64,000 nucleotides of DNA from Phlebiopsis flavidoalba (taxonomy: Eukaryota > Basidiomycota > Agaricomycetes > Polyporales > Phanerochaetaceae), in contig JAOCPU010000005.1 of NCBI GenBank assembly GCA_035772785.1, positions 124,001 to 188,000 of the forward strand. The letters run 5' to 3'. The notes below the pieces were generated by a model, which saw nothing but the letters and a program-made list of their open reading frames with translations, did no database searches and was not told the DNA's origin. The position numbers and the translations under genes were made by a program. Below, in pieces: positions 24,901-35,665 of this stretch. The number at the start of each line of letters is the position of its first letter. The stretch's first letter is position 1.

Positions 24901-25750
24901 CTTGCGGAAAGTATCGGCACTGTATGTCACTTCGATTATCCTTGCGATTTCTGCTGAGACGGCATATCTCTTCAGTACTAAGACAATCCGAGTGGAGTGG
25001 CAGCTCATCATAGACATCGAGTATTCATCGGGAGATCTGAATGTCAAAATCACCCCTTCGACGTCGCACGACGGTGCGAACGCGAACACAGAGAGATGAC
25101 CCAAATGCGCCGAAGGATGCTCCATACAGTGTCCATGATGAATTCGTCAAGCGCATGCCGGAGCTCGCCCAGGATGCAGAGACCCAAATGAAGGAGCCTT
25201 TTCGCGGGTCTTCGTGGTGTATAAGTGGTTCTCTGAGACTGGCGAGCAGAACAATACGTTTTCGCCAACCCATCTTACCCGCCATGGGCGATCTAGTGTA
25301 TTCGAAGTTTACACAACTTAGCCAAGGTGACAAGTTATACTACCATCCACTGTTTTGTCGTCATTCACTCCCCACTATCGCGCCTTGCAGACCACCCTCA
25401 ACGCTCGATAGGCCAGCAGACGGGGCTCTGGTCCTGCGTCGGGAGGCTCCAAGCTGGGCCACCACCGCCGGGTTCCGGTCCACCGCTTCGGGTTTCCCCG
25501 CCTCCTCCTCCCTGGGCAAGTGCCGCCTGCTGGCTGGTCCTGCCAGGGCAGACGCCTCAAACTCAAGGACAACAGGGAGTGGCCACCGGTACGCTTCGAG
25601 TCTCATCGTGGTTCCAAATCATTTCAGGCTTTTCACACTCGTTCCACCCAGACCCTCAGAACCGACGCGCCACCTCAACCAGCTTCGCGAGGACGAGTCC
25701 CCAGTGTTAGCGCTTCTAAAGCTATCATATATTTCCGGTCATTGACACGA
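21922..25750 (+). CDS. Tandem paralogue C: large multi-module protein with a Pro-rich tail
   Basis: Third copy, ATG at 21922 (MCTREKRVLLWSNYLNAQL). Round 1: FLCNHSAIFF (about 22133), HEIRMVVFDFE (about 22387-22420), FLRTAGHHVLFWSSPDFTDK (about 22545-22605). Round 2: REVLFVLNLKAM (about 22945), in which the usual Cys-x-His pair is not preserved, VVFVVNVTEHSIGKLL, LKYLQEEYV. Round 3: PSEIRIRLLPL, KIVVVVYLEEVEW, YNFTLDFE. C-terminal part: SSLLVIYGATKATDSS, KWSPGWLP, FEGFNCETTLV (about 24513-24546), YLVYSWYYNYDATRR and SETGEQNN. After about 25430 it runs into a Pro/Gly/Gln-rich stretch (PPPPGSGPPLRVSPPPPPWA) not seen in A or B. C is closer to B than to A in round 1. Many frameshifts; the end is approximate. 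Function unknown. Confidence 0.7.
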
Positions 25751-26274
25751 ACCATTCCATCAGGTGGCTGGAGCAGAGACAGCAAGGGGGCAGCGAGGCA
25801 CTGTCTCTCCTCTAATATCGCCCCTGCCCGATTCTGCCTATCCCCCCCACACACTCATCGTGCGAGGGGCCTATAGAAGGTTCTTCGTCCCGCCTGCAAT
25901 GCCGGTGCGCTGTAGTAGAGTGGTTGGTATGGTCGATACAGAGATGCTGTTGGAGTTTCAGTACATTTGTCCACATTCACATTAGCGATTACTACAGATA
26001 TTGCAGCAGATTATGGCCCCCTTACTAGAGCGTACGACAAGCAAGTCGACGCTACATCCACCCATGACTCATCGCAAGATGCAGTGTCACTAAACCACGC
26101 ACCACCCCCCTCTCCGAACCCCCCCCCCCCCCCCCCCTCCAAAAAAAAAGGTTTCCCCCGGGGGAGACAACCGGGGTGGAGGAAATGAGCCAGGTTGTCG
26201 TGGTACTGGTGGGGGGATTTCTATGCTTCGGCTAGACGGCGGGTATTAACTTCGAGCACACTCGAAGTGAGTTC
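25751..26274. other. Post-array spacer with homopolymer junction
   Basis: No gene recognised. It contains a C19 run (26119-26137), almost immediately followed by A9 (26141-26149) and then a perfect palindrome tcccccggggga (26154-26165). Homopolymers of C, A and then a C/G palindrome in succession look like a low-quality or chimeric join rather than native sequence. Confidence 0.6.
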
Positions 26275-27026
26275 CTACGCCTGTCCGGCTTGAGCTGCTG
26301 CAAAAAGAATTGTCGTCGATGTTACAAGGGTCGAAAGACAAGGATCCGAGGCTGACGGAGCTCGGGTGGCAGATGCTTCAGTAAAGGAGAGCACAGTGGC
26401 ACATCGATCGTAGAGGTCTTTTTGCGGGATACGTCGGTCTTTCGGCGTCCGATGCCCATGAAAATGATGCTGAAGATGGAGCCCTTCGGCGGTCGAGGCC
26501 ACGCCGGTTGTTCGCATGTTCTTCGCTGTGTCGCCATCTTCGTAGTCTTTCGCCATATCGAGCGCAATCCTCGTCGTGCATGTCGATTTTAAACGCTTGG
26601 CTACCTGCGATTCGGATTTCTTGTAGTTGCGGAGATGGGTAAAAGTAAGACGTCACAGTTGTATGTGGAGGAGACGAGGCATGACGAGTAAGCGACAAAA
26701 TTCGCCGCGGACTATTCGATCTGCCACCACAAACTTAGGCTGTGACAAAGGAGGGGAAGGCTTGGAGCGCCTGGACGCAGCGAATGTGACGGCGGATGTG
26801 TTGTGCAATAGTGTCGCTCGAATTGAATGTGCGTAGCTGCTTTTAAGGGAGGGCTGCGCGAAGAGCTTTCAGTGACAGGCGGGTCGACGCTGTTCGTATG
26901 TCGGGTGCAAATGAGGTTGATCGGTGCGACAGGGCAGGGGTCTGAAGGCAGTTGGAACGTGGGAAGGGATATTGATTCGTTCGGAATTCGCACAATCAGC
27001 GAAGTGAGGTTGGTTGGAAACTGCAC
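26275..27026 (-). CDS. Unrecognised minus-strand coding sequence (frameshifted)
   Basis: Several minus-strand frames chain together with protein-like composition: NLTSLIVRIPNESISLPTFQ (about 27010-26950), IQFERHYCTT or in another frame QHIRRHIRCVQALQAFPSF (about 26800), then THLRNYKKSESQVAKRLK and MAKDYEDGDTAKNMR (about 26555-26510). The first piece has leucine-rich-repeat character as seen in F-box-type proteins, but no F-box is visible, so I assign no function. It stops at the edge of the A-rich block and may continue on the other side (29286-30143), also on the minus strand. Confidence 0.3.
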
Positions 27027-27065
27027 AGTGAGACCAAGTGCATGGTTTCCGCAACGCGATGTTAC

Positions 27066-29285
27066 TCAATGATGGGAACTATTATAAATAAATGGTCGTG
27101 AAACTGAAAAATATAATAAATGATTAAATAAACAAAACAATGTATGAAGGAATATGGCAAGATGTAAAACTAAGATTATGAAATAATAGCAAAAAACAAA
27201 CAAAAAAAAAAATAACATGAAAAAAAAAAACACGTGGGGAATAATGTGGTGAAAATATATGAAACTGAAAATGGCTTGCGATGCAAAAACTAACAAAAAA
27301 TTGGAAAAAAAAGAACTATATGTAAAAAAAACTGAAATACATGATGATCAAAAGTAATAAATGGGGAAATGTATAAAAAATTACTATGATAACAGACAAA
27401 CTCTAACTAAATGTGTAATAAATGAAAAATGAAAAAACATGATATAAGATAAAAATGCGGGGACTAACTCTAATGGGCAATCAAACATGGATGACAATAA
27501 AGACATGGACAGACTAACATATAACTAGGAAGATCAAATAAAAAAAAATCTACAAAAGAACAAACTGCTATAACTAAGAAGATGTACGGTGAGTAAAACT
27601 ATGTAAACAGAAATGGCAAACATCTTAACAAAAAAATGTCAATAAATAACTAAAAAAAAATAAGAATATTGAAAACTGGGAATGTGAATGAAAAAAAAAC
27701 AAAAACAAACTAAATGATGCGGAATGATACTAATAGAATTATCACAAGAAGCAATAAACTAAAAAATCTAAAAAAAATACATCAAAACATCGGAAAAGTG
27801 CAATTGAATCGGGGAGTATATGGGGAAAATCAACTAAATAATTGAAAAAGAATTTTTTTTTCAAGGGAATTAAAATGAATAAAAAACTAAAGAAAATAAA
27901 CTAATCATAAAAAAATGTGATACTGTAAATAGAAATAAACTAAAACTAAAAGATATAAAGACCTACACAAAATGAAAAATAAGACCTAATGCTAAACCTA
28001 AAAATGAATGAGACCTAAATGAAAATGAAACAAAATCATGAAGTGAAATAAAACTATAACATAAAATACAATGATTGACAATGATAGGACAAATGGTACG
28101 ACTACCATGGCATACACTATTAAAAATTATGGGCGGTATTCAACTAAATATGGGTAAGAAACATGGATAACAAGATATGAATGAAATCAAACAAACATGT
28201 AATGGGCTATGAAATGGGGGGAGAAATGGGTGATACACTAAAGTGAAAGCTAACCTTAATGAAATAGTGGAAAAGAAACAACACTAAAAATTGTTGCAAG
28301 CAAAAGAAAAACAAAAGGTGTCTCATTGAAAACAATAACTGAATGGGAAAATAGTCAAAATATACAAACTACAAAAAACAAACAAAAAAACAATAAAAAT
28401 AATAAAATGGGGCGCAAATGAAAACCTATGGACACAACTATCAAGAATCAAAATGTAATCAAGATCAGGAAAGACATAAACAAATGATGGAAAACTATGA
28501 CTATGAAATGAATAATATCTATATAACTAGTTGCGAACCATTTGGGCAAAAAAAATGAAAAAAAAAAAACACTAATATAAGCAGTGGAGGGCATATATGA
28601 CTAATAAAACCAATGAATGAATAATGAAAAATACGATTGTTTGTACTAATAAATAAACTATAAAAGAACTATATGACTAAATTGGATGGATGAAATAAAA
28701 AAAAATGAAAACAGATTGATTGACCTAAGAAAACTAAGTGTGCATAAAACTAAAAAAAAAATACATAAAAAAAAACCAAAAAACGTGGATATTGTAATGA
28801 AAAAGAACATGGCTTATTGACTAATATAAATAAAATATAATCAATAACTAACTGTAATATAAAAAAGAGTTAACAAACTACTAAACTATTGGACGTTGAT
28901 AAATAGATAACATTAGACTAAATACATGTAAATGGATAGTGACTATGGTGTTATAGATGATATAATAAAGTATGAAAAAAAAACTCACTAATAATTGTAA
29001 CAAAATAAAATACATGGAATATACAACTATAAAACAACTAATGGCGGGAAACTAATTAAAAATAAACAAAATCTCAAAATATATAATTGTGTAAACATGA
29101 AACTAAAAAAATAATACATGATGGGGGGACTAAACTATTAAAATAGCGGGTGGAGGGATGGGAAAAGATGAGAAAAAAACCATTATATGTAACAGAATGA
29201 GAAGGATGGTGTAATAACTAAAACTAAAATAACTGACAAATAAAAAAATGCATAGATGAGGGTGGGAAAAACCTAATAATATAAT
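27066..29285. repeat. A-rich low-complexity block of about 2.2 kb
   Basis: Both edges are abrupt: ordinary mixed sequence ends near 27065 and returns near 29290. Inside, the plus strand is dominated by A, with far less T and G and very little C. Short words such as aactaa, aatga and aaaactaa recur irregularly, and stop codons are dense in all frames. There is no fixed period, no terminal repeat and no coding signal. The strong A-over-T asymmetry does not fit mitochondrial DNA, RIP-mutated repeats or a plain AT-rich spacer. It is either a peculiar simple-sequence island or a sequencing artefact. Confidence 0.85.
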
Positions 29286-30143
29286 TGATAAGACTCGAAG
29301 GCGGGGTAGGGCTCATGGCCATTTTCAGATAGCTCTGTTGACGAACGGCGCGAAGACTGTCCTGCACCACGAACCCTGTGAGCACTTGGAAAGTTCTCGA
29401 TGTTAGGATGACGAACTTCGTCCAGGTGGAGAGGAATCGGATTGACCAGAGGGGAATTCGCGGGAGTTTTGTGACAGCGATTTCCCATATATCCGTACAG
29501 GGAGTCGGATGTTGGGGTTGACTACCGAGACTCAAGTGCATGTGATATGATGTCAAAGGCAGGATGCCACCGGGTCACCGGAGGACCAGGAGATGAGGAG
29601 GAACATTGGAGTGTCGATGAGGATTTCCGAACCGCCGTTTGCTGCACATGAGCGGCAAGGATCATGGTAAGGAGCCCATTGGTGGCCGAAGTACGCGCAG
29701 TGCGCCTTGCCCCAGTCGGGGGAGCTCCAGCCCAAGGCTGAAGGTCCCCTCACTGCGAATGAGCGTGGTCGAAACATATTCGCTCACTCACCTCCTGCGA
29801 AGGCTGCCGATGTAAAGTGCTACCGCATCCGTGAGCATGTTTATTTTGTGAAGTGATAAACCATACGCACCAGTCAATTTCATCTCGAAGTCTCATTCCT
29901 GCCTTGTCCCGTATGTCTCGCAGAATCAAAGTGGCGGTGGGCATACTCACATGTACATAGCTCATCAAACCGTCCCAAGGCCGTCCCCCCCCCCCTAGCT
30001 TTATACCACAGAGGCATCCATAGCGGAGCCATAGAAACTGGCGAAGCAAAGTGCGCGCGCGCAAAGCGGCGAGGGTTCCCTTTAGGAGGGTGATCATCCA
30101 TACACATCGCGGAATAGTTATAGGTTGTTCTGATGTCCGTCAT
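29286..30143 (-). CDS. Unrecognised minus-strand coding sequence (frameshifted)
   Basis: Minus-strand pieces of protein-like sequence run from about 30140 down to the edge of the A-rich block: SMPTATLILRDIRDKAGMRL and DEIDWCVWFITSQNKHAH (about 29950-29840), GKAHCAYFGHQWAPYHDPC (about 29710-29655), ILIDTPMFLLISWSSGDP (about 29625-29570), MHLSLGSQPQHPTP and WTKFVILTSRTFQVLTGF. The CxxC-like HDPCRSCAANGG is noticeable but alone does not define a domain. I do not recognise the family. Its direction matches the 26.3-27.0 kb fragment, so both could be one gene interrupted by the A-rich block. Confidence 0.35.
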
Positions 30144-31169
30144 GGGCTAAGTACGAAGGGATGCATCTTATTGCACTGCGACGATGTTGAGGAACTATGC
30201 CGAGCTTTTTTTCGCATTGTAAAAAACTTATTACCGTGGACCTCAGCGTATTACTCCTGGTGAACTGTTCTGCACTTTGACATGTGTAATAAAGTTTTGT
30301 CCGGTGTGGGACGTAGCTAAAGATTTTAAGGAAAAATGAAAAAAAAAAAAAAAAACAAAAAATAAACAACGAAATCCCAATTACAATAGAGATTTTATAT
30401 CTCTCCACGACACACGGTACAGGGCATAAAGATGCATAGGTCAGCCTGCGTGACGCTGTTGGCCCACAACTGGGGATCACGCAGCGCCGCGAGACCTCAT
30501 TATGTCCTGCTCAAGTGCGTATCGAACAGAGTTGGAGCGGACGTCGATGACCATTGAGTGGGTCATACCGCCCGCGTCCCGTTTGACTCACGGGATTTTC
30601 AAATCTGAGCTGCCCCGCCACGGCCATGTCCCGCCATTTGTTGGTGCCCGCAAGTACGGCGGCTGGACAGTCCCTATTTCGGAGGCCAAATTCGTCGAAT
30701 TCATGTCGGATGGCGGTTAAGCAACAAGTGCGGGAAGAGCGCGCTTAAATGGCAAGACGCTGGTACGTGACGGCGCCTGTGTTACCAGTTTGACGATGAC
30801 ATGGACCCTACATTGTGACGTCATTCCTGGACCGAGCGGCTAGCCAATACCACCGGTTTTGTCCGCGTCAGCAGCCTCGACTTGAGACGCTCCTTTTGCG
30901 TGAGTAATCGTGTGCGATTGACTAACTGCAGTGGAAAAACCGCCCGCATTTTCCGGATGCAATATTTACGAAGGTTATGTTAGCACGTTTCTACGCGCTT
31001 GTGCTAGGCTAGCAATGCGGTCGGGACAAACACCTTTCTGTCCCAAACGACTGTGGCTGAGGTCTGAGCTCACGTAAGCCCCCGGGGTCCTCAACACAAA
31101 ACTCTCCATACCCAAAACGATACGGATGAGTCCTGGCCCCGCGAGCTAGAAGAGACTTCCTACTGGTAG
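30144..31169. other. Intergenic region upstream of the permease
   Basis: There is an A17 run at 30339-30355. A 72-residue open frame at 30502-30720 (ending SEAKFVEFMSDGG) is not recognised. No other coding signal, RNA gene or transposon remnant was seen. Confidence 0.35.
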
Positions 31170-33365
31170 ACGCCATGCGTGCCCTTGAGCCAATCGACCA
31201 ACACCATGGACTCTCATCGTGTGTGAAAAAGCTTGTCTATTAAGGACAGGTCCCTCTATGTATTGCTATTAGCCCTGGCACGATTGAACTTGGGCAACTG
31301 GGCTTTTCTCTTCTGGCACTGTAAGATCTCTCTCGCAACAAGGCGATGGCCGGCCAGCATGCTCATCTGCTAATAACCATTGTCGGTTTCATCCGTGGAT
31401 CAGTCACGGCGCTAGGCTGCTGCTGGGAGAGATTGCGACTATTCAGTACTCCTGTGGTCAGTTAAGAATCACATTGCTTCGCTCCTGCAACCTGCTTAGG
31501 CAGTGCTGAAGTCCCGTGTGCCAAGGCTCCTTCAATTCGATACGAGCCACCGATCCGGTTCTATTTTTTCCCCGGGCCATCTTATGGGTTTCGCTCTCCT
31601 CCTGGAACTATTGCTTCAACGATGCTGGTGTCTTTTGCTTCGGAACCTTACAGCGGCACAATTGGTGCTGCAATTTTGGACCGACTGGAATCCTTGGATC
31701 ATCAGCTTGCTATTTTGGGTGTGTTTCTGGTATCATGGTCAATGCGACTCCCAGCGTCGGCGCATATGGAACTCGGTGAGTAACGTAAGAATGCCTTTTG
31801 GGCCGACCCGCTGCTCATGCTAGTCCCCTGCTAAAGAATACTGGCTCTCATTCCTCAAGGTTGCCACGATTGTCGTATTTATCATCGTAGGCATACTTTG
31901 TGAACGCTGGTGTGAACACGGAGCACCGATATATCGGCGGTGAGAACTGGCGCATTTCCGGAGCGCCCTTCGTTGGTGGCTTCGGTGGCTTCGCAAGAGT
32001 ATTTGTCACGGCCAGCTTCGCTTGTAAGCAGGGAAAAGCATCGCGGCCTCCTCCCATGGTTGACAGAATGCACAGTTGGTGGAACGGAGAGCTTGGGCAT
32101 TACCGCGGCCGAAACGAAGAACCCCTCCCGTAACATGCCGCGCGTGGTAAAGTTTGTGTTTTGGCGGTGAGTGATGCTAGTCATATGCCGGCGTGTTTAC
32201 GCATGTACCGACGTATGTTTCCTAGGATCATCCTATTCTATCTTCTCAGTATCCTTTTGATCGGTCTCAACGGTGAGAATCGATGTACAACGATGTATAT
32301 TTTGCAATTAATGAATGACTGTAGTGCCGTGGGATTATCCTGGTTTATCAAACAAAAGTACGACTACGTCACCTTTCACCATCGTGTTCAAGCAGATTGG
32401 CTCGAGTAAGTGCACTCCTACTTCTTGTTTCACCCACACTGAGGCCTACTCGGTCAGACGTCTCCGCGTCGTTCATGAACACGGTCATTCTGACTTCTGT
32501 GCTGTCTGCTGGCAACCACGCGCTTTTTGCTGGGACCCGCGTGCTTTACGGCCTTTCCGTGACATCTCCCCAGCCCCAAGCTCCGCGGATATTTGGGTGG
32601 ACGACGAAATCGGGCATCCCCGTACCCGCGCTTCTCGCAACTAGCAGCGTGAGTATCCTTTGTTTCGGGAGTAGTTTCATTGGGAGCGGGCAGCTCTGGA
32701 GCTGGCTGCAAAACATCGTTGGGGTCTCGAATCAGGTGCGTTAGCTGCTGCTCTACCACGCCGCTGTGACCTCACTTTAGCTCGTCGGCTGCAGATCGCC
32801 TGGGTGTCTATTGGTCTGGCCAGCTGGCGCTTTCGCAAATGCGTGGGTGCGTCAAGGCCGATCGCCCAATGAACTCAAGTTTCGCGCAGCTTGGACGTGG
32901 GGTTGGGGACCGCCCTTCGTGGTGCTGACAACGCTCGCTCTCATCATTAGTACGTTATGCTACTCTGTCGAGCGCATAAACACGGTCACTTACCGCGCTC
33001 CGTCACGCAGTTCAGGGGTGGTCCTCTGTCATCCCCCGCTTTTTCAGTATTGGTTGTCGACTTTGTGTCGTTCTACATCGAAATCCCGGTGATGATCGTC
33101 ATGTACACGGCATGGCTCCTCATCAACCGTCTACCCACACACGAAGCCGCGCGTGAATATCCTACCTCTCCCGATGCCCCTATCGGCACTCCCGCGACCA
33201 GGCCCTAGCCGTACACGATGGTTTGACCTCGTTGACGCTACAACCGTCGATCTTTCTAGGGACGAGTATAAGGACGATATGAATGACTTGATAGAGGACC
33301 AGGAGAGAGAGACAGGCGGTTACAAGGACGCGCATGGATTTTCTGGAAAGTGTACTATTTGGTAG
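31170..33365 (+). CDS. APC-family amino-acid permease
   Basis: This is a plasma-membrane amino acid:proton symporter of the fungal YAT/AAP type. The N-terminal part is badly frame-broken, but GTI (about 31277) and GEIATI (about 31425) fit the first helices of the family. From 31580 the match is strong: DLTAAQLVLQFW, HPWIISLLFW-like helix, FLKVATIVVFII, VNAGVNTEHRYIGGENWRI, SGAPFVGGFGGF, GGTESLGITAAETKNPSRN, FWRIILFYLLSILLIGLN, PFTIVFKQIGSS, NTVILTSVLSAGNHALFAGT, LYGLSVTSPQPQAPRIF, QNIVGVSNQ and WVSIGLASWRFR. The ESLGITAAETKNP motif is diagnostic of fungal amino-acid permeases. The C-terminal tail is cytosolic and acidic, ending GFSGKCTIW. Substrate cannot be predicted. The start is approximate. 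Confidence 0.88.
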
Positions 33366-33731
33366 CATGATTCTAGGTGATACCACGTACTGGGATGGCT
33401 GGAATCTCGACTTTGTACAATAACATTCATGTCAATCTTTGGATGATTTGTCTGTCTCAAGTGGCTTCATTACACGCCTGAGCGCCATATCCGGAAGCAA
33501 TAGTGAAGTCTGGCCAATCACGCGCACGGCCCGCAGCGGCTCAAACCACCACCACTTCATATCGACCCTGTAATTCTGCAATACGGGAATTACACGCCCC
33601 AGCAGCGCGATTAATCAACCCAGAACAGGACACAGGGTCTGTCATTTCGCAAGTTATGTCCGCGGAAAAGCAAGCATAACTGACCGTGCCTTCTTCAGAT
33701 CCACATTTGAAACACCGCGCAGAGCAGCGCG
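33366..33731. other. Spacer between permease and ATG5
   Basis: These 366 bases contain the permease 3' end and the ATG5 upstream region. I see no coding signal, and no TATA box is obvious. Confidence 0.4.
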
Positions 33732-35004
33732 ATGGCGACCTACGCGAGACCGTCGCCCTCCGCGTTCTCCACGCCGGCTTCGACGACTCTATTCAGGAAG
33801 ATTAACTTGGGAGGGGACAATCCCGCTCGAGATACGCGTGGACTCGAAGGAGCTGCCCGCGAACAGCGACCGCGGGCTCGAATGCTACTACGTCCAGGCA
33901 CCGCGCGTGAGCTACCTGCCGCTGCTCGTGCCCGAGCTCAAGCGGTTCCTGATGGATGTCGTATTCGACGAGGCCGCGGCGCGGGTGGTCAAGGAGGAGG
34001 ACTGGTGGTTTTGAGAGCGAAAAAAGGATGGGACGACTTGAAGTGGTTGAGCTCTCTGTTCTTGCCTGGCGAGGCGCTCTGCTGAAGGGCTCAAGCAAGG
34101 CACTGGCCGATAGGCCTCATCTATGACAACTACACGATTACCTCGTCCGTGAGGTCCGCACCTTCGTCGTCACAGACTGCTGTTCCCCTGCGTCTAGTTC
34201 TTCATTTAGCTTCTTCTCGCGGCCCACCGACAAGCTTTTGCTCTCTCCCGGCGCAGAAGCCTGCAAGCAAGCGTTCATGGGCAGATGAAGGAAGCGGATT
34301 TCATACGGTGGGGGAACAACAAAGAGGATGAACAGGCCTGAGAAAAGCAGAACAAGATGGTCTTTGGGGAAGGTATACGGGAACGTAAGTGGCTCGAACG
34401 AGATGCCCCAGCAGCCCCCGCATCCCAATGCCCCCCACCATGCCTGAAACACCGCTTTGCAGATAGCTTTGATGAATACTGGCGCGTTGCGTCCAAGGTG
34501 ACCCCGACCACGACGCCCGCACGCACGCAGTCGAGCCCCCGCCAGGCAACTCCGTATCCCCTGCACACCCGACCCGCCCTCCGCGGACCCGAACACAGGC
34601 TCCTGCGCCCGATCGCGACGGTGCCTACAACGTGCGCAGCGTGCCCGGTGCGTATCTATCTCCCAGAGGGCCCTATTCTCCAGGATCTCGTCCCACCGAA
34701 TCTGGATGACGGTACGTGTGCCTGCCCTGTCCCCCTCGTTCGTCAATCATACTCATCTTGCTATTTCATCTGCGACAGGACTGCCACACACCCTAGGGCA
34801 CTTCCTAAGCACCACTCTTCCGCTCCTGTTCCCTCCTACGCCCAACGACCCGCCTTTCCAAGATCTTGGGTATCCCACTTATCCACGGGCGAGTTCGTCG
34901 CCCCTCTAGACCGCGGACGATGGCGTGGCTTCGGTGCCTGCATGGCGGGCGCAGGTATGGATGGGTTAATGTCTGTGTTGGCGGTTGCTCAGGGGACAGA
35001 ATGA
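33732..35004 (+). CDS. ATG5: Autophagy protein ATG5
   Basis: ATG5 is covalently joined to ATG12 and, with ATG16, acts as the E3-like complex that lipidates ATG8 on the phagophore. ATG at 33732 gives MATYARPSPSAF. After one frame change near 33803 comes the first ubiquitin-like fold: LTWEGTIPLEIRVDSKELP, then APRVSYLPLLVPELKRFLMD and EDWWFES. The intron at 34047-34100 splits a Trp codon; splicing gives KWHWPIGLIYDNYT, the ATG5 hallmark. Next is the helical part KEADFIRWG (about 34290), a variable Pro/Thr-rich linker (TPTTTPARTQS), and the second ubiquitin-like fold PVRIYLPEGPILQDLVPP (about 34646-34700). A second intron, 34712-34778, is followed by LPHTLGHFLSTTLPLLFPP, ending with the C-terminal motif GWVNVCV. 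I could not place the acceptor lysine with certainty. Frameshifts near 33803, 34014, 34035 and 34280. Confidence 0.92.
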
Positions 35005-35665
35005 TAGGATGCGGACGTTTTTGTCCGGTTATTATTTACTTGGTAATAGGAGGCCTTTCGTGAAGAGTATACCTTCATGGAGCGGCCCACCGCAGGATCT
35101 GCCCTTACAAATATGTATACCATGCGACACATCTGCATCTGTGATTATCCAAGCTATTCTATGCGTCCTAGGAATAGGGGAAAGCGTCGGAAGGAAACCA
35201 GCTGGCAACGCAGACTGTTTTAAGGTGGGCAGCCCTTTCTCACAGCTGTCAAGGAGTTCCTCGAAGCCTCTCGAGATTTTACTCTCTGAGAGGACCTAAA
35301 CATTGTGTATGGTGTGGATGCGTCTGTAATCGACTCTTCGAGCGTTAGTTTAATTCTGTCGATGAGACTTCATACATTTCAGAAACCGCATCTAAACGTT
35401 GATATTTGATACAGTAGGCTATTCAAACTACACAATACACATGCGTTCATTCAGGGCCCGCCATCTCAAAAAATTCCTGGCGCATCCCTCAACGTGGTCT
35501 CACATGTGCCGTTACGACCCCGGTCAAATTGTAACATGCTGACCTCCTGCGCCAATGTTACCACCACCAAGATGCTTGTTCCATAGGATGTGCGCCTCGG
35601 TAGGAAAATTTGGACTTTTTGGGCAATAATCAGAAGACTGGTTCCAAGCATGTAGTTGGATTTCC
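35005..35665. other. Intergenic, nothing recognised
   Basis: No coding sequence, RNA gene or repeat could be supported between the ATG5 3' end and the small minus-strand gene that begins its 3' end near 35666. The spacer probably holds two convergent 3' ends. Confidence 0.4.

Noticed and set aside
10919..25750. Tandem genes as a nonribosomal synthetase or polyketide cluster
   Set aside because: No adenylation, condensation, ketosynthase or carrier motifs in any frame.
27066..29285. Mitochondrial DNA insertion (NUMT)
   Set aside because: Fungal mitochondrial DNA is AT-rich but not this asymmetric, and no mitochondrial gene fragment is visible.
27066..29285. Telomere, satellite or CRISPR-like array
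   Set aside because: No constant repeat unit or spacing; words recur irregularly.
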